From contig NZ_NQVN01000021.1 in assembly GCF_002770725.1 (NCBI RefSeq), positions 1 through 64,000 of the forward strand: a stretch of DNA of 64,000 nucleotides. The letters are read 5' to 3'. Numbering within the stretch: the first letter of the stretch is position 1; every line of letters starts with the position of its first letter. Shown piece after piece: positions 37,883-46,633 of the stretch. The DNA comes from Pleomorphomonas carboxyditropha (lineage in GTDB: Bacteria; Pseudomonadota; Alphaproteobacteria; Rhizobiales; Pleomorphomonadaceae). The notes under the pieces were generated by a model that ran no database searches, was not told the origin of the DNA, and was given only the letters and a program-made list of their open reading frames with translations. The translations under genes were made by a program, and so were the position numbers.

Positions 37883-37897
37883 TGAACCAATCCTTAA
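37883..37897 (+). promoter_or_regulatory. candidate CtrA box before the DUF2336 gene
   Basis: TGAA-CCAATCC-TTAA, one mismatch from TTAA-N7-TTAA and with the same spacer as the site at 35180. About 76 bases before the ATG. Confidence 0.45.
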
Positions 37898-37972
37898 GGG
37901 TCGGCGTGGGAACATCCCGTTGATGTTGCCGGCGGCGCGTCGTCGGCGGAATTGCGTGGCGGGACTTGAAGC

Positions 37973-39127
37973 ATGGGGCGTTTTCGGCTCATCGACTGGA
38001 TGGAAAAGGCCCCGGCGCCGGCCCGGGCCTCGGCGGTGCCGGCGCTGGTCAGGAGCTACGTCCACGGCGACCTCGCAAGCGACGCGCGCGAGATGATCGA
38101 GGCGACGCTGACGCTGCTGTCCGACGATCCGTCGCCCGACGTGCGCCGGGCGCTGGCCGAGGCGCTGTCGATCCACGAGACGGCGCCGCGCCATTTGATC
38201 GTGGCGCTGTCGCAGGACCTGCCGGCCATCGCCGAGCCGATCTTCCGCCGCTCGCCCTGCCTGATCGACAGCGAGCTCGCGGCGGCGGTGGCGCTCGGCA
38301 CGCCGTCGATCGCCAGGGCGATCGCCAGCCGCCCCTGGATTTCCTTCGAGGTGGCCGACGCCATCGCCGCCGAGGGCGACCGCGACGCCGTGCTCGCCAT
38401 GCTCGGCAACCCCGGCGCCGATCTCGACGGCGAGGCCTTCGCGGCGATCGCCGGCCGGCTGGGCGACGACGGCGACATCCGCGAGGCGCTGTTCGCCCGC
38501 CGCGATCTGCCGCTCGCCGTGCGGCAGTCGCTGATCTCGGCGCTCGGCGAGAAGCTCGGCCGCTTCCTGGTCGGCCGCGCCTGGATCGCGCCCAAGCGGG
38601 CCGGCGTCGTGCTGCGCGAAGCCTGCGACAAGGCGACGGTGTTCCTTGCCGGCTCGGCCGGCGAGGCGGAGCTCGCCGCGCTGGTCGAGCATCTCCGGGC
38701 CTCCGGGCAACTGACGACGGCGCTGCTCATCCGCTCGATGTGCGAGGGCCATATCCGCTTTCTCGAAGCGGCGCTCGCCCGGCTGTCCGGCCTGCCGGCG
38801 ACCCGCGTCTACGCGCTGCTGATCGACGGCCGGCCGGGGGCGCTCCGGGCGCTGTTCGGCCGCGCCGGCCTGCCGGAGCGCAGCCACGCCGCCTTCCTCG
38901 CCGCGCTCGACGTCTGGCGCGAGCTCGACTACGACGGCCGCGACGGCGACGAGCCGCGCTTCGGCCGGCGGATGGTCGAGCGCATCCTCACCCGCTACCA
39001 GGAATTCGCGCCCGGCGAGGTGGACGATCTTCTCGCCATGCTGCGGCGGCTCGCCGCCGAGAGCGCCCGCGCGGCGGCGCGCGACATGATGGCGGCGCGG
39101 CGCGAACACCGGCGGAACGCCGCCTGA
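37973..39127 (+). CDS. DUF2336 domain-containing protein
   Basis: 384 residues, entirely helical and Ala/Leu-rich, with HEAT-like repeats such as LLSDDPSPDVRRALAEALSI and LAVRQSLISALGEKLGRFLV. DUF2336 proteins are nearly confined to alphaproteobacteria and have no established activity. No signal peptide or membrane helix, so cytoplasmic. A CtrA-like box upstream hints at cell-cycle or motility control. The region 39128-39383 after it holds nothing clear. Confidence 0.8.
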   Translation: MGRFRLIDWMEKAPAPARASAVPALVRSYVHGDLASDAREMIEATLTLLSDDPSPDVRRALAEALSIHETAPRHLIVALSQDLPAIAEPIFRRSPCLIDSELAAAVALGTPSIARAIASRPWISFEVADAIAAEGDRDAVLAMLGNPGADLDGEAFAAIAGRLGDDGDIREALFARRDLPLAVRQSLISALGEKLGRFLVGRAWIAPKRAGVVLREACDKATVFLAGSAGEAELAALVEHLRASGQLTTALLIRSMCEGHIRFLEAALARLSGLPATRVYALLIDGRPGALRALFGRAGLPERSHAAFLAALDVWRELDYDGRDGDEPRFGRRMVERILTRYQEFAPGEVDDLLAMLRRLAAESARAAARDMMAARREHRRNAA

Positions 39128-39383
39128 GGGCGCCCGGAAGCGCCCCTCATCCTGCCCGCCTGGCCGATTTTCCGAGACCTGTCCGCCCGGATCGAACGGT
39201 CATAAGCCTTTCGTCGTTGGGGGATACTGACTATGGCAAACGCTCGCCGAAGCCCCGACATATTCCTCGATCGGCGGCGCGGCGGAGCGGGGCGCCGCCG
39301 GATGCGAACATGGCGGCGACCTTGGCCGGGAGCGGATGGGCCTTCTTCGACGCGGCAAGGAGGTCGTTCGCCGGGGAGGGGCA

Positions 39384-40868
39384 ATGGAAAGCTGGACGCA
39401 GACGCCGGCGGAGCAGGGCGAAACCGGCAAGCTCATGGACGACGTGCTGGCCCTGCGCACCGGGATCGTCGACGAATCGGCGGCGCTGCTGGAGCGGTTC
39501 GGCGGCGCCGCCGCCTCGCCGTCCATCGCCAATCTGGCGCATTATCTCTGCCTCAGGCACCGCGACCTGCGCGCCATGCAGCGCCGGCTGATGTGGCACG
39601 GGCTGTCGTCCTTCGGCCGGCTGGAAAGCCGGACCCTGCCGACGCTCGACGCCGTGCTCTGGGCGCTGGCCGCCATGACCGGGCGCCCGCCGCCGGCGCC
39701 GCCGCCCGACGAGGCGCGGTTCTTCGCCGGCGAGACGCGCCTGGCGGCGGCCACCGATGCGCTGTTCGGGCCGGCGCCGGCCCATCGCCGCAGCCGGATC
39801 ATGGTGACGCTGCCGACCCCGGCGGCCGACGACCGGGGCTTCGTCGACGATCTCGTCCGCTGCGGCATGGACGTGGCGCGCATCAACTGCGCCCATGACG
39901 ATCCCGCCGCCTGGCGGGCCATGGCGGCCAACGTCCGGGCGGCCGGCGCGGCGCTCGGCCGCCCGATGGCCGTTCTCATGGACATCGCCGGTCCCAAGAT
40001 CCGCACCGAGGAGGTGGCGGCGGCGGACGGCCGTCCGCGCCTCGGGGTGGGCGACGCGCTCCGGCTGTGCGCCAGCGGGGCGCCGCGCCTCTGCGGCGAG
40101 GCGTCCTATGCGGCCTCCGTGTCGCTCGACGAAATGGTCAACCGCCTGACGGTCGGCGACCGGCTGCTCTACGACGACGGCAAGCTCGAAGGGGTGGTGG
40201 AGAGCTGCGGCGGCGGGGAGGCGCTGATCCGGGTGCGGCGGGTCAAGACCGGCGGCGTGCGCATCAAGCCGCAGAAGGGCCTCAACCTGCCCGACACGGC
40301 GCTCGGCCTGTCGCCGCTGACCAGCAAGGACCACCAGGATCTCATAACGGTGATCGAATGCGCCGACCTGATCGGCTATTCCTTCGTCAGCCGGCCCGAC
40401 GACATCGATCTCCTGGAGGAGGCGCTGTCGGCGGCGGGGGCGCGGCAGCGTCCGCTCGGGCTGGTCGCCAAGGTCGAGCGGCCCGAGGCGATCCGCAACC
40501 TGCCCGATCTGATCGCCCGGGCCAGCGGCCGGCGGCCGCTGGGGGTGATGATCGCCCGCGGCGACCTCGCCGCCGAGATCGGCTTCGAGCGCCTGGCCGA
40601 GATGCAGGAGGAAATCCTGTGGGTGTGCGAGGCGGCGGCCGTGCCGGTGATCTGGGCGACGCAGGTCCTGGAGAACCTGGTCCGCCAGGGCACGCCGTCG
40701 CGGGCCGAGATGACCGACGCGGCGATGGCCGCCCGCGCCGAGTGCGTCATGCTCAACAAGGGGCCGGCCGTCTGCCAGGGGATCGAGGTGCTCGACGGCC
40801 TGCTGGCCCGCATGGACGAACACATCTTCAAGAAGACGCCGACGCTCAGGGCGCTGAAATCCTGGTGA
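39384..40868 (+). CDS. atypical pyruvate kinase family protein
   Basis: 494 residues. GGGGAGG precedes the ATG. The first 130 residues are a helical extension not found in classical pyruvate kinase (LAHYLCLRHRDLRAMQRRLM, HGLSSFGRLESRTLPTLDAV). The barrel follows: IMVTLPTPAADDRGFVDDLV, MDIAGPKIRTEEV, VAKVERPEAIRNL with catalytic Lys, MIARGDLAAEIGFERLAEMQ and ATQVLENLVRQGTPSRAEMT. The usual C-terminal regulatory domain is missing, the product ending soon after the barrel. Probably still makes ATP and pyruvate from phosphoenolpyruvate, without effector control, but the activity is not proven. Confidence 0.83.
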   Translation: MESWTQTPAEQGETGKLMDDVLALRTGIVDESAALLERFGGAAASPSIANLAHYLCLRHRDLRAMQRRLMWHGLSSFGRLESRTLPTLDAVLWALAAMTGRPPPAPPPDEARFFAGETRLAAATDALFGPAPAHRRSRIMVTLPTPAADDRGFVDDLVRCGMDVARINCAHDDPAAWRAMAANVRAAGAALGRPMAVLMDIAGPKIRTEEVAAADGRPRLGVGDALRLCASGAPRLCGEASYAASVSLDEMVNRLTVGDRLLYDDGKLEGVVESCGGGEALIRVRRVKTGGVRIKPQKGLNLPDTALGLSPLTSKDHQDLITVIECADLIGYSFVSRPDDIDLLEEALSAAGARQRPLGLVAKVERPEAIRNLPDLIARASGRRPLGVMIARGDLAAEIGFERLAEMQEEILWVCEAAAVPVIWATQVLENLVRQGTPSRAEMTDAAMAARAECVMLNKGPAVCQGIEVLDGLLARMDEHIFKKTPTLRALKSW

Positions 40869-40915
40869 GCCGCCGATGCGATCGAGCGTTTGCGGTCGTA
40901 ATTGCCGGACGGTTC

Positions 40916-41458
40916 TCAGAGGTCGCGGATGATGACGCCGTCGTCGTCCTCGTCGACGTGGCCGTGACGGGCGATATAGGCTTCCGTCACGTCGAGCAGC
41001 GTCTGCGTCAGCGCCGAGCCGACCCGGTTCTGCTCGTCCTTGGCGCGCTCGCGGACGATGGCGCGGATGGAATCGACGTGCTGGTTGACGAGGTCGACCG
41101 GCGTCAGCGTCCGGTCGGCGATGCGTTCGAGCAGGGCGCACAGGCTGCCGGCGACGCGGGTGGCCAGCGGAAAGCCCAGCGTCGTCGACTGGCCCTTGAT
41201 GTCGTGGACGGCGCGGTGGAAGGCGCGCTTCTCCTCGCCCTCGCGATAGTCGGCGGCCACCCAGGCGTCGCGCGTCGCGAACATCGTCCTGACCTCGTCG
41301 AGCATCCAGTCGTCGAAATGCGTCGACAGGATCTGCAGCGCCGCCTCGGCGCGCTTCACCGGATCGTCGGCCGGCGAGCGACGGCGAATCTCCCGCACCT
41401 TCTTGCGGAGGTCGTTCTTGGCCTCGATGTATTCGGTGGCTTCGGAGGGTTTGGTCAT
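40916..41458 (-). CDS. Hpt domain-containing protein
   Basis: 180 residues from MTKPSEATEYIEAK. A helical bundle with the Hpt signature FHRAVHDIKGQSTTLGFPLA at about 100-120, where the His is the phosphate acceptor. The partner kinase or regulator is not encoded nearby. Similar stand-alone Hpt proteins in Hyphomicrobiales connect hybrid kinases to response regulators. An alternative start 14 codons upstream is possible. Confidence 0.78.
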   Translation of the reverse strand: MTKPSEATEYIEAKNDLRKKVREIRRRSPADDPVKRAEAALQILSTHFDDWMLDEVRTMFATRDAWVAADYREGEEKRAFHRAVHDIKGQSTTLGFPLATRVAGSLCALLERIADRTLTPVDLVNQHVDSIRAIVRERAKDEQNRVGSALTQTLLDVTEAYIARHGHVDEDDDGVIIRDL

Positions 41459-41533
41459 CGGCGATGGTTCCGTCGATTGCACGGCGGTGAGCCGCGACAA
41501 CCAATTGTCGTCGGCGGCGCTTAAGGAAACGTT

Positions 41534-42319
41534 TCAGGTCCGGAATTGCTCCGTCAGGACGCGCTCCTCCCAGCCATGGTTGCGATCGAACAGGATCAGG
41601 CTGCGCTGGCGCACGTCGGCCTTGATGGCGACGCGCAGCACGTCGCGCACCTCCTGATGGTCGGCGGCCACCGAAACCGGCCGCTTCTCGTGCTCGAGCA
41701 CGTCGATGACGATCGAGCAGCGGTCGGGAATGACGGCGCCGCGCCAGCCGCGCGGCCGGAAGGCGCTGATCGGCGTGACGGCCAGAAGCGGCACGTGGAT
41801 CGGCAGGATGGGGCCGTGGGCCGACAGGTTGTAGGCGGTCGAGCCGGCCGGCGTCGACACCAGCACGCCGTCGCAGGCCATCTCCTCGAGCCGCACCTTG
41901 TCGTCGATGGAGATCCTGAGCTTGGCCGCCTGATAGGTCTGCCGCATCAGCGACACTTCGTTGAAGGCGTGGGCGAGGTGGGTGTCGCCGAGCACCGTCG
42001 TCGCCTCCATGGCCAGCGGGTGCAGGGCGGTGACCACCGAATCGGCGAGCCGCTCCCGGAGGCCCTCGACGCGGAACTCGTTCATCAGGAAGCCGACCGA
42101 GCCGCAGTTGAGGCCGTAGATCGGCTTGTCGGTATTGATGAAGCGATGCAGCGTCTGCAGCATCAGACCGTCGCCGCCCAGCGCCACGATGGCGTCGGCG
42201 TCCTCGGCGGCGACGTTGCCATAGGCGGCGACGAGCCGCGCCCTGGCGTCCCGGGCCTCGGCCGTGTCGCTGGCGACGAAGGAAAGGTGCTCGAAGGAAG
42301 GGCGTCCGTTTTGCGGCAT
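41534..42319 (-). CDS. nadK: NAD kinase
   Basis: 261 residues, typical. Phosphorylates NAD to NADP with ATP or polyphosphate. Start at 42319 (MPQNGRPSFEHLSFVAS). The catalytic GGDG motif (DAIVALGGDGLMLQTLHRF), NCGSVGFLMN, FNEVSLMR and the STPAGSTAYNLSAHGPILP motif, given in part as STPAGSTAYNLSAHG, are present. Ribosome site weak. Upstream gap to cutA is divergent. Confidence 0.95.
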   Translation of the reverse strand: MPQNGRPSFEHLSFVASDTAEARDARARLVAAYGNVAAEDADAIVALGGDGLMLQTLHRFINTDKPIYGLNCGSVGFLMNEFRVEGLRERLADSVVTALHPLAMEATTVLGDTHLAHAFNEVSLMRQTYQAAKLRISIDDKVRLEEMACDGVLVSTPAGSTAYNLSAHGPILPIHVPLLAVTPISAFRPRGWRGAVIPDRCSIVIDVLEHEKRPVSVAADHQEVRDVLRVAIKADVRQRSLILFDRNHGWEERVLTEQFRT

Positions 42320-42530
42320 CGGATCCGTCGCGTCAGTCGTCCAGCGGTTTCCTGGCTCCGGCCGGCCGCCATCGCCCCCTGCCAAGCCGGCATCCGGACG
42401 ATGCGCCCGCCGCAAATGGGGGTCCACTTTCGTGGGATATGATCTAGCATGGCCCCGTGGAAAAGGAAACGTGCCGGGCCGGTGGCGATTCTCGCCGGCC
42501 CGGTCACCTCCGGAAGCTGCGGGAGATCCC

Positions 42531-42905
42531 ATGTCGAAATCCGTCGACGACCTGCGCATCGTCAGCGTCACCTGTCCGGACGAGGCGACGGCGCTCGCCA
42601 TCGCCCGCCTCGCCGTGGAGCGGCGCCTCGCCGCCTGCGCCAATATCGTGCCGGGCGTCCGTACCGTCTATCGCTGGATGGGCGAGATCAGCGAGGACAG
42701 CGAGGTGCTGCTCACCCTCAAGACGCGCGAGGACTTCGTGGAATCGCTCTACACGGCGATCGTCGCCACCCATCCCTACCAGCAGCCGGCCATCGAGGTG
42801 ACGGCGCTCGCCGACGCCGGTCGCGGCGTCGCCGCCTGGATCCGGGCGGAGACCGGCGGCGAGGACAGCACGGCGCTGCCGAAGAGCTTCAAGCCGGTCG
42901 AATAG
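42531..42905 (+). CDS. cutA: divalent-cation tolerance protein CutA
   Basis: 124 residues. GGGAGATCCC precedes the ATG. It has the CutA order: VSVTCPDEATALAIARLAVE, RLAACANIVPGVRTVYRWMG, EVLLTLKTREDF and HPYQQPAIEVTALA. CutA forms a trimer resembling PII proteins; the historical link to copper tolerance is weak. Single gene. Confidence 0.94.
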   Translation: MSKSVDDLRIVSVTCPDEATALAIARLAVERRLAACANIVPGVRTVYRWMGEISEDSEVLLTLKTREDFVESLYTAIVATHPYQQPAIEVTALADAGRGVAAWIRAETGGEDSTALPKSFKPVE

Positions 42906-42923
42906 GGCAGGGATCATTCGTGC

Positions 42924-43081
42924 GGGAACGCCCGATACCTGCCTCGCGCCTCTTTCTGCCCGAGGTCCTACGCCTGCGCGGAGGATGACAACCTATATAT
43001 TTGTTTTCTATATATAATTTGTCATCCTCCGCGCAGGCGTAGGACCTCAGGCAGGATATGGCAAGGGGTCGATATAGGGCA
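42924..43081. repeat. paired nested-palindrome intergenic repeat
   Basis: Two inward arms with a TCCTACGCCTGCGCGGAGGA-type hairpin around an AT-rich centre (acctatatatttgttttcta). The stem carries a mismatch here, the least perfect of the set, but the two arms share the same change. It occupies the gap between convergent cutA and ctrA. Confidence 0.85.
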
Positions 43082-43175
43082 CGCCTCTTCGACGAGCCGT
43101 CGAAACTCCGCCTGTCCGGACGTCCGATCGCAGCGACGCGCTCCGCCGCCGTCGCGCCGGGGCTGTCGCCTGAAA

Positions 43176-43200
43176 ACAAAAACCCCGGCGTGAGCCGGGG
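43176..43200 (-). terminator. intrinsic terminator of ctrA
   Basis: On the minus strand CCCCGGC-TCAC-GCCGGGG is followed by TTTTTGTTTT, 60 bases beyond the ctrA stop. Confidence 0.88.
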
Positions 43201-43260
43201 CGAAGCCGAGCGTGGCGCGAAAGGGGTGAAACGCGCCGCCGCCCGCTCGGTCGGATCGGG

Positions 43261-43956
43261 TCAGACCGCTTCCTGGATCTCGTCGGGCTCGCGCAGCACG
43301 TAGCCGCGGCCCCAGACCGTCTCGATATAGTTGCGGCCATCGGTGGCGTTCGCCAGCTTCTTGCGGAGCTTGCAGATGAACACGTCGATGATCTTCAGTT
43401 CCGGCTCGTCCATGCCGCCGTAGAGATGGTTGAGGAACATCTCCTTGGTGAGCGTCGTACCCTTCCTGAGGGAAAGCAGCTCCAGCATCTGGTATTCCTT
43501 GCCGGTCAGATGCACGCGGTTGCCGTTGACCTCGACGGTCTTGGTGTCGAGGTTGACCAGGAGGTCGCCGGTGACGATCACCGACTGGGCATGGCCCTTG
43601 GAGCGGCGGACGATGGCATGGATGCGGGCGATCAGCTCGTCCTTGTGGAACGGCTTGGTCATGTAGTCGTCGGCGCCGAAGCCCAGCCCGCGCACCTTGT
43701 CCTCGATGTTGCCGAGGCCGGACAGGATGAGGATCGGCGTCTTGACCTTGGACACGCGCAGCGTCCGGAGCACTTCATAGCCCGACATGTCCGGCAGGTT
43801 GAGATCCAGCAGGATGATATCGTAGTCATAGAGCTTGCCGAGGTCGATGCCTTCCTCGCCAAGGTCCGTCGTATAGACGTTGAAGCTCTCGGACTTCAGC
43901 ATCAGCTCGATGCTCTGTGCGGTCGCGCTGTCGTCCTCGATCAGCAAAACTCGCAT
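43261..43956 (-). CDS. ctrA: cell-cycle response regulator CtrA
   Basis: 231 residues, the usual CtrA length, starting [20 protein letters not shown]. Receiver with D51 as phosphate acceptor ([18 protein letters not shown]), then an OmpR-type winged helix ([49 protein letters not shown]). CtrA controls division, flagellar and other genes and is phosphorylated through ChpT. It is divergent from fliI, with GANTC sites and CtrA-like boxes in the gap suggesting methylation and autoregulatory control. Confidence 0.97.
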   Translation of the reverse strand: MRVLLIEDDSATAQSIELMLKSESFNVYTTDLGEEGIDLGKLYDYDIILLDLNLPDMSGYEVLRTLRVSKVKTPILILSGLGNIEDKVRGLGFGADDYMTKPFHKDELIARIHAIVRRSKGHAQSVIVTGDLLVNLDTKTVEVNGNRVHLTGKEYQMLELLSLRKGTTLTKEMFLNHLYGGMDEPELKIIDVFICKLRKKLANATDGRNYIETVWGRGYVLREPDEIQEAV

Positions 43957-44357
43957 TCCGTTATCCCCTTTTTCTAGGGCCTCGGGCCCGACCTTCTGTC
44001 GGAAGCGCATCCGGTCTTCCGCCGGACATGGGCTATCGGATCCAAGGCTAGTTCCGAATGGTTAACAAACAATGATTCTCAGCCGCAAGCACTTTGACGA
44101 AAATCCTACGAAAGGTCGGGCAGGTCCTTCAGAATCAACGATAAATTGGCTTCGGTTGTCCTCATCCAGCAAATTAAGATATTTGCCTAAGCGATTCTGC
44201 CGACTCCACGAAGATTCCTTGTCCACACCCCGGGGCCTCCCGGTCGGTCGCCGCCGTACTCTTAAGCAAAGTATTAACGTCCGACCTTAACGAAGCGTTA
44301 CACTGAGGGGGTGAGCGCGAATCAATTTGGAAACCTTTTTGTCCGGAACCCCCGCCG
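43957..44357. promoter_or_regulatory. ctrA/fliI divergent control region with GANTC sites and CtrA boxes
   Basis: Six GANTC (CcrM) sites lie within 250 bases: 44074, 44132, 44193, 44202, 44213 and 44319. TTAACCAT (minus, 44058-44065) is about 100 bases before ctrA. TTAA-CGAAGCG-TTAC (44287-44301) lies 57 bases before fliI; TTAA at 44262 and 44274 are eight bases apart, one more than the consensus. The density of GANTC is well above chance for a GC-rich genome. No gene is present. Confidence 0.65.
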
Positions 44358-45710
44358 ATGACGCTTGACCGGCTCGCCGCCGAAATCGCCGCCCTCCGTC
44401 CGCTGGAAATCTACGGGCGCGTTTCCAGCGTGCAGGGCATGCTGGTGGAGGTGGCCGGCCCGGTTGAGGAGATGAGCGTCGGCGCCCGCCTGTCGGTCTC
44501 GGGCTTCGGCGGCGCCAGGGTGGCCGTCGAGGTGGTCGGCTTCCGCGACGGCAAGGCGCTCTGCCTGCCGTTCGCCTCGATGGAGGGCGTGCGCCTCGGC
44601 GCCAAGGCGGCGATCGCCACCTCGTCGGCGTCGGTGCGGCCGTCGGAAGGCTGGCTCGGCCGGGTGGTCAACGCCTTCGGCGAGCCGATCGACGGCAAGG
44701 GGCCGCTGCCGCTCGGCCCGCGCGAGATGCCGCTCCGCGCCTCGCCGCCGCAGGCGGCCGAGCGGGCGCGGGTGGGCGAGCCGATCGACCTCGGCGTGCG
44801 CGTGCTCAACACCTTCGCCACCTGCTGCCGCGGCCAGCGCATGGGCATCTTCGCCGGCTCGGGCGTCGGCAAGTCGGTTCTCCTGTCCATGCTGGCCCGC
44901 TACACCGCCTGCGACGTGTCGGTGATCGGCCTGGTCGGCGAGCGCGGCCGCGAGGTGCAGGAGTTCATCGAGGACGACCTCGGCGAGGAGGGGCTCGCCC
45001 GCTCGGTGGTGGTGGTCGCCACCTCCGACGAGACGGCGCTGATGCGGCGGCAGGCCGCCTATCTGACGCTGACCGTCGCCGAGCATTTCCGCGACGAGGG
45101 GCAGGACGTGCTCTGCCTGATGGATTCGGTGACGCGCTTCGCCATGGCCCAGCGCGAGATCGGCCTCTCCGCCGGCGAGCCGCCGACCTCCAAGGGCTAT
45201 ACGCCGACGGTGTTCGCCGAGCTGCCGCGCCTCCTGGAGCGCGCCGGTCCCGGCCCGGTGGGCGGCGGCACCATCACCGGCCTGTTCACCGTGCTGGTCG
45301 ACGGCGACAATCACAACGAGCCGGTGGCCGACGCGGTGCGCGGCATCCTCGACGGCCATATCGTCATGGAGCGGGCGATCGCCGAGCGCGGCCGCTATCC
45401 GGCGGTCAACGTGCTGAAGACGGTGTCGCGCACCATGCCGGGCTGCGTCGAGGAGGAGATCCGGCCGATGATCCGCGACGCCAAGCGGCTGATGGCCACC
45501 TTCGCCGACATGGAGGAGCTGATCCGCCTCGGCGCCTACCGGCGCGGCAGCAACCCGGAAGTCGACCAGTCGATCGACGTTTCCGGTCCGCTGGAAGCCT
45601 TTTTGACGCAGGGAAAAGGCGAATGCACCTGCCGTCACGACGGTTACCGCGATCTTGCTCACCTTTTGGAAAGCACTGTCGGTTTACGATACCCGCATTC
45701 CGGGGAGTAA
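44358..45710 (+). CDS. fliI: flagellum-specific ATP synthase FliI
   Basis: 450 residues. The hexameric ATPase that helps feed substrates to the flagellar export gate. Walker A AGSGVGKS (about 166-173), [20 protein letters not shown], Walker [21 protein letters not shown] and the arginine region [12 protein letters not shown] are in place. fliJ follows six bases after the stop. No other flagellar genes are in the window. Confidence 0.96.
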   Translation: MTLDRLAAEIAALRPLEIYGRVSSVQGMLVEVAGPVEEMSVGARLSVSGFGGARVAVEVVGFRDGKALCLPFASMEGVRLGAKAAIATSSASVRPSEGWLGRVVNAFGEPIDGKGPLPLGPREMPLRASPPQAAERARVGEPIDLGVRVLNTFATCCRGQRMGIFAGSGVGKSVLLSMLARYTACDVSVIGLVGERGREVQEFIEDDLGEEGLARSVVVVATSDETALMRRQAAYLTLTVAEHFRDEGQDVLCLMDSVTRFAMAQREIGLSAGEPPTSKGYTPTVFAELPRLLERAGPGPVGGGTITGLFTVLVDGDNHNEPVADAVRGILDGHIVMERAIAERGRYPAVNVLKTVSRTMPGCVEEEIRPMIRDAKRLMATFADMEELIRLGAYRRGSNPEVDQSIDVSGPLEAFLTQGKGECTCRHDGYRDLAHLLESTVGLRYPHSGE

Positions 45711-45716
45711 TTTGAA

Positions 45717-46130
45717 ATGAAATCTCGCAACAGTCTCATCCGACTCAAGCGGTTTCAGGTCGACGAGAAGCGTCGGCAGGTGATGCAGATCGAGATGATG
45801 ATCGCCGAGTTCGAGCGCATGGCCTCCGAGCTCGACGAGCAGATCCTGGCCGAACAGAAGCGCAGCGGCATTACCGACATCACCCATTTCGCCTATCCGA
45901 CCTTCGCGAAGGCGGCGATGGGCCGGCGCGACAATCTCATCGGCTCGGCCAACGATCTCAGGGGGCAGCTCGAGGCGGCGCAGGCGGCGCTCAGCGAGGC
46001 GGTCGAGGAGATGAAGAAGATCGAGCTTCTCGAAGAGCGCGACCAGATGCGCGAGAAGACCGCTCAGGAGGTCGCCGAGCAGGACGCGCTCGACGAGGTG
46101 GCGGCCCGCCGCTCCTATCACGCCGGCTGA
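45717..46130 (+). CDS. fliJ: flagellar export chaperone FliJ
   Basis: 137 residues, almost all coiled coil (RLKRFQVDEKRRQVMQIEMM, LRGQLEAAQAALSEAVEEMK). FliJ sits in the ATPase ring of FliI and bridges it to FlhA. The position six bases after fliI and the size make the call secure even though the family has low sequence conservation. Confidence 0.9.
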   Translation: MKSRNSLIRLKRFQVDEKRRQVMQIEMMIAEFERMASELDEQILAEQKRSGITDITHFAYPTFAKAAMGRRDNLIGSANDLRGQLEAAQAALSEAVEEMKKIELLEERDQMREKTAQEVAEQDALDEVAARRSYHAG

Positions 46131-46218
46131 TCCGCGCCGCCGGCGTTCCGTTCCGTCATCGCTCCGGATCCATTTCGGGCGGGCATGCCAGGCATGTCCG
46201 CCGCTTTTGTTGGCAGGA

Positions 46219-46392
46219 TCAGGGCGCCTGCCAACTGGTGGCGACGCCGGCGCCGGCCGTCGCCGAAATCTCGACCGTGACGGTGAAATCGCCCGGCCAC
46301 AGCCGGTCGGGCAAGGTGCGGGCGGCGACCACGGTGGTCAGCGCCACCAGCGCGGCGGCGATCCAGCTCAGGAGTTTGGTCTTGCGGGCCAT
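46219..46392 (-). CDS. possible small membrane protein
   Basis: 57 codons from ATG 46392. A basic start (MARKTKLLSW) leads to a hydrophobic helix (IAAALVALTTVVAARTL), then a short polar tail TVTVEISATAGAGVATSW. No strong ribosome site. The hairpin at about 46570-46605 (GACGCCGCCG...CGGCGGCGTC) between this and ychF has no T-run. It may be a real small gene, but the evidence is thin. Confidence 0.4.
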   Translation of the reverse strand: MARKTKLLSWIAAALVALTTVVAARTLPDRLWPGDFTVTVEISATAGAGVATSWQAP

Positions 46393-46633
46393 GGCATGCT
46401 GCCGTTGTTGTGCGGCGCGGCCCCTTCCGCGCCATGATGTCACCCTATTCCCGCCGGCTTGAACGAGCCCCGAACCTGCCGTTCATCTCGCGTTCATCGC
46501 GGTAAACGGCTGGTAAACGCGGTGTTTCGGCCGGGAACGCAAATCGGAGGACTGAATGGAAACGCCGACGCCGCCGCGAAAGTTCCACGGCGGCGTCAAA
46601 AATGTGGCGAGAATGGGTCGAGGTCGCCGAACG

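Noticed and set aside
46570-46605. Perfect hairpin GACGCCGCCG/CGGCGGCGTC near the end of ychF
   Set aside because: Considered as a terminator but it has no T-run on the relevant side; noted only under the small ORF.
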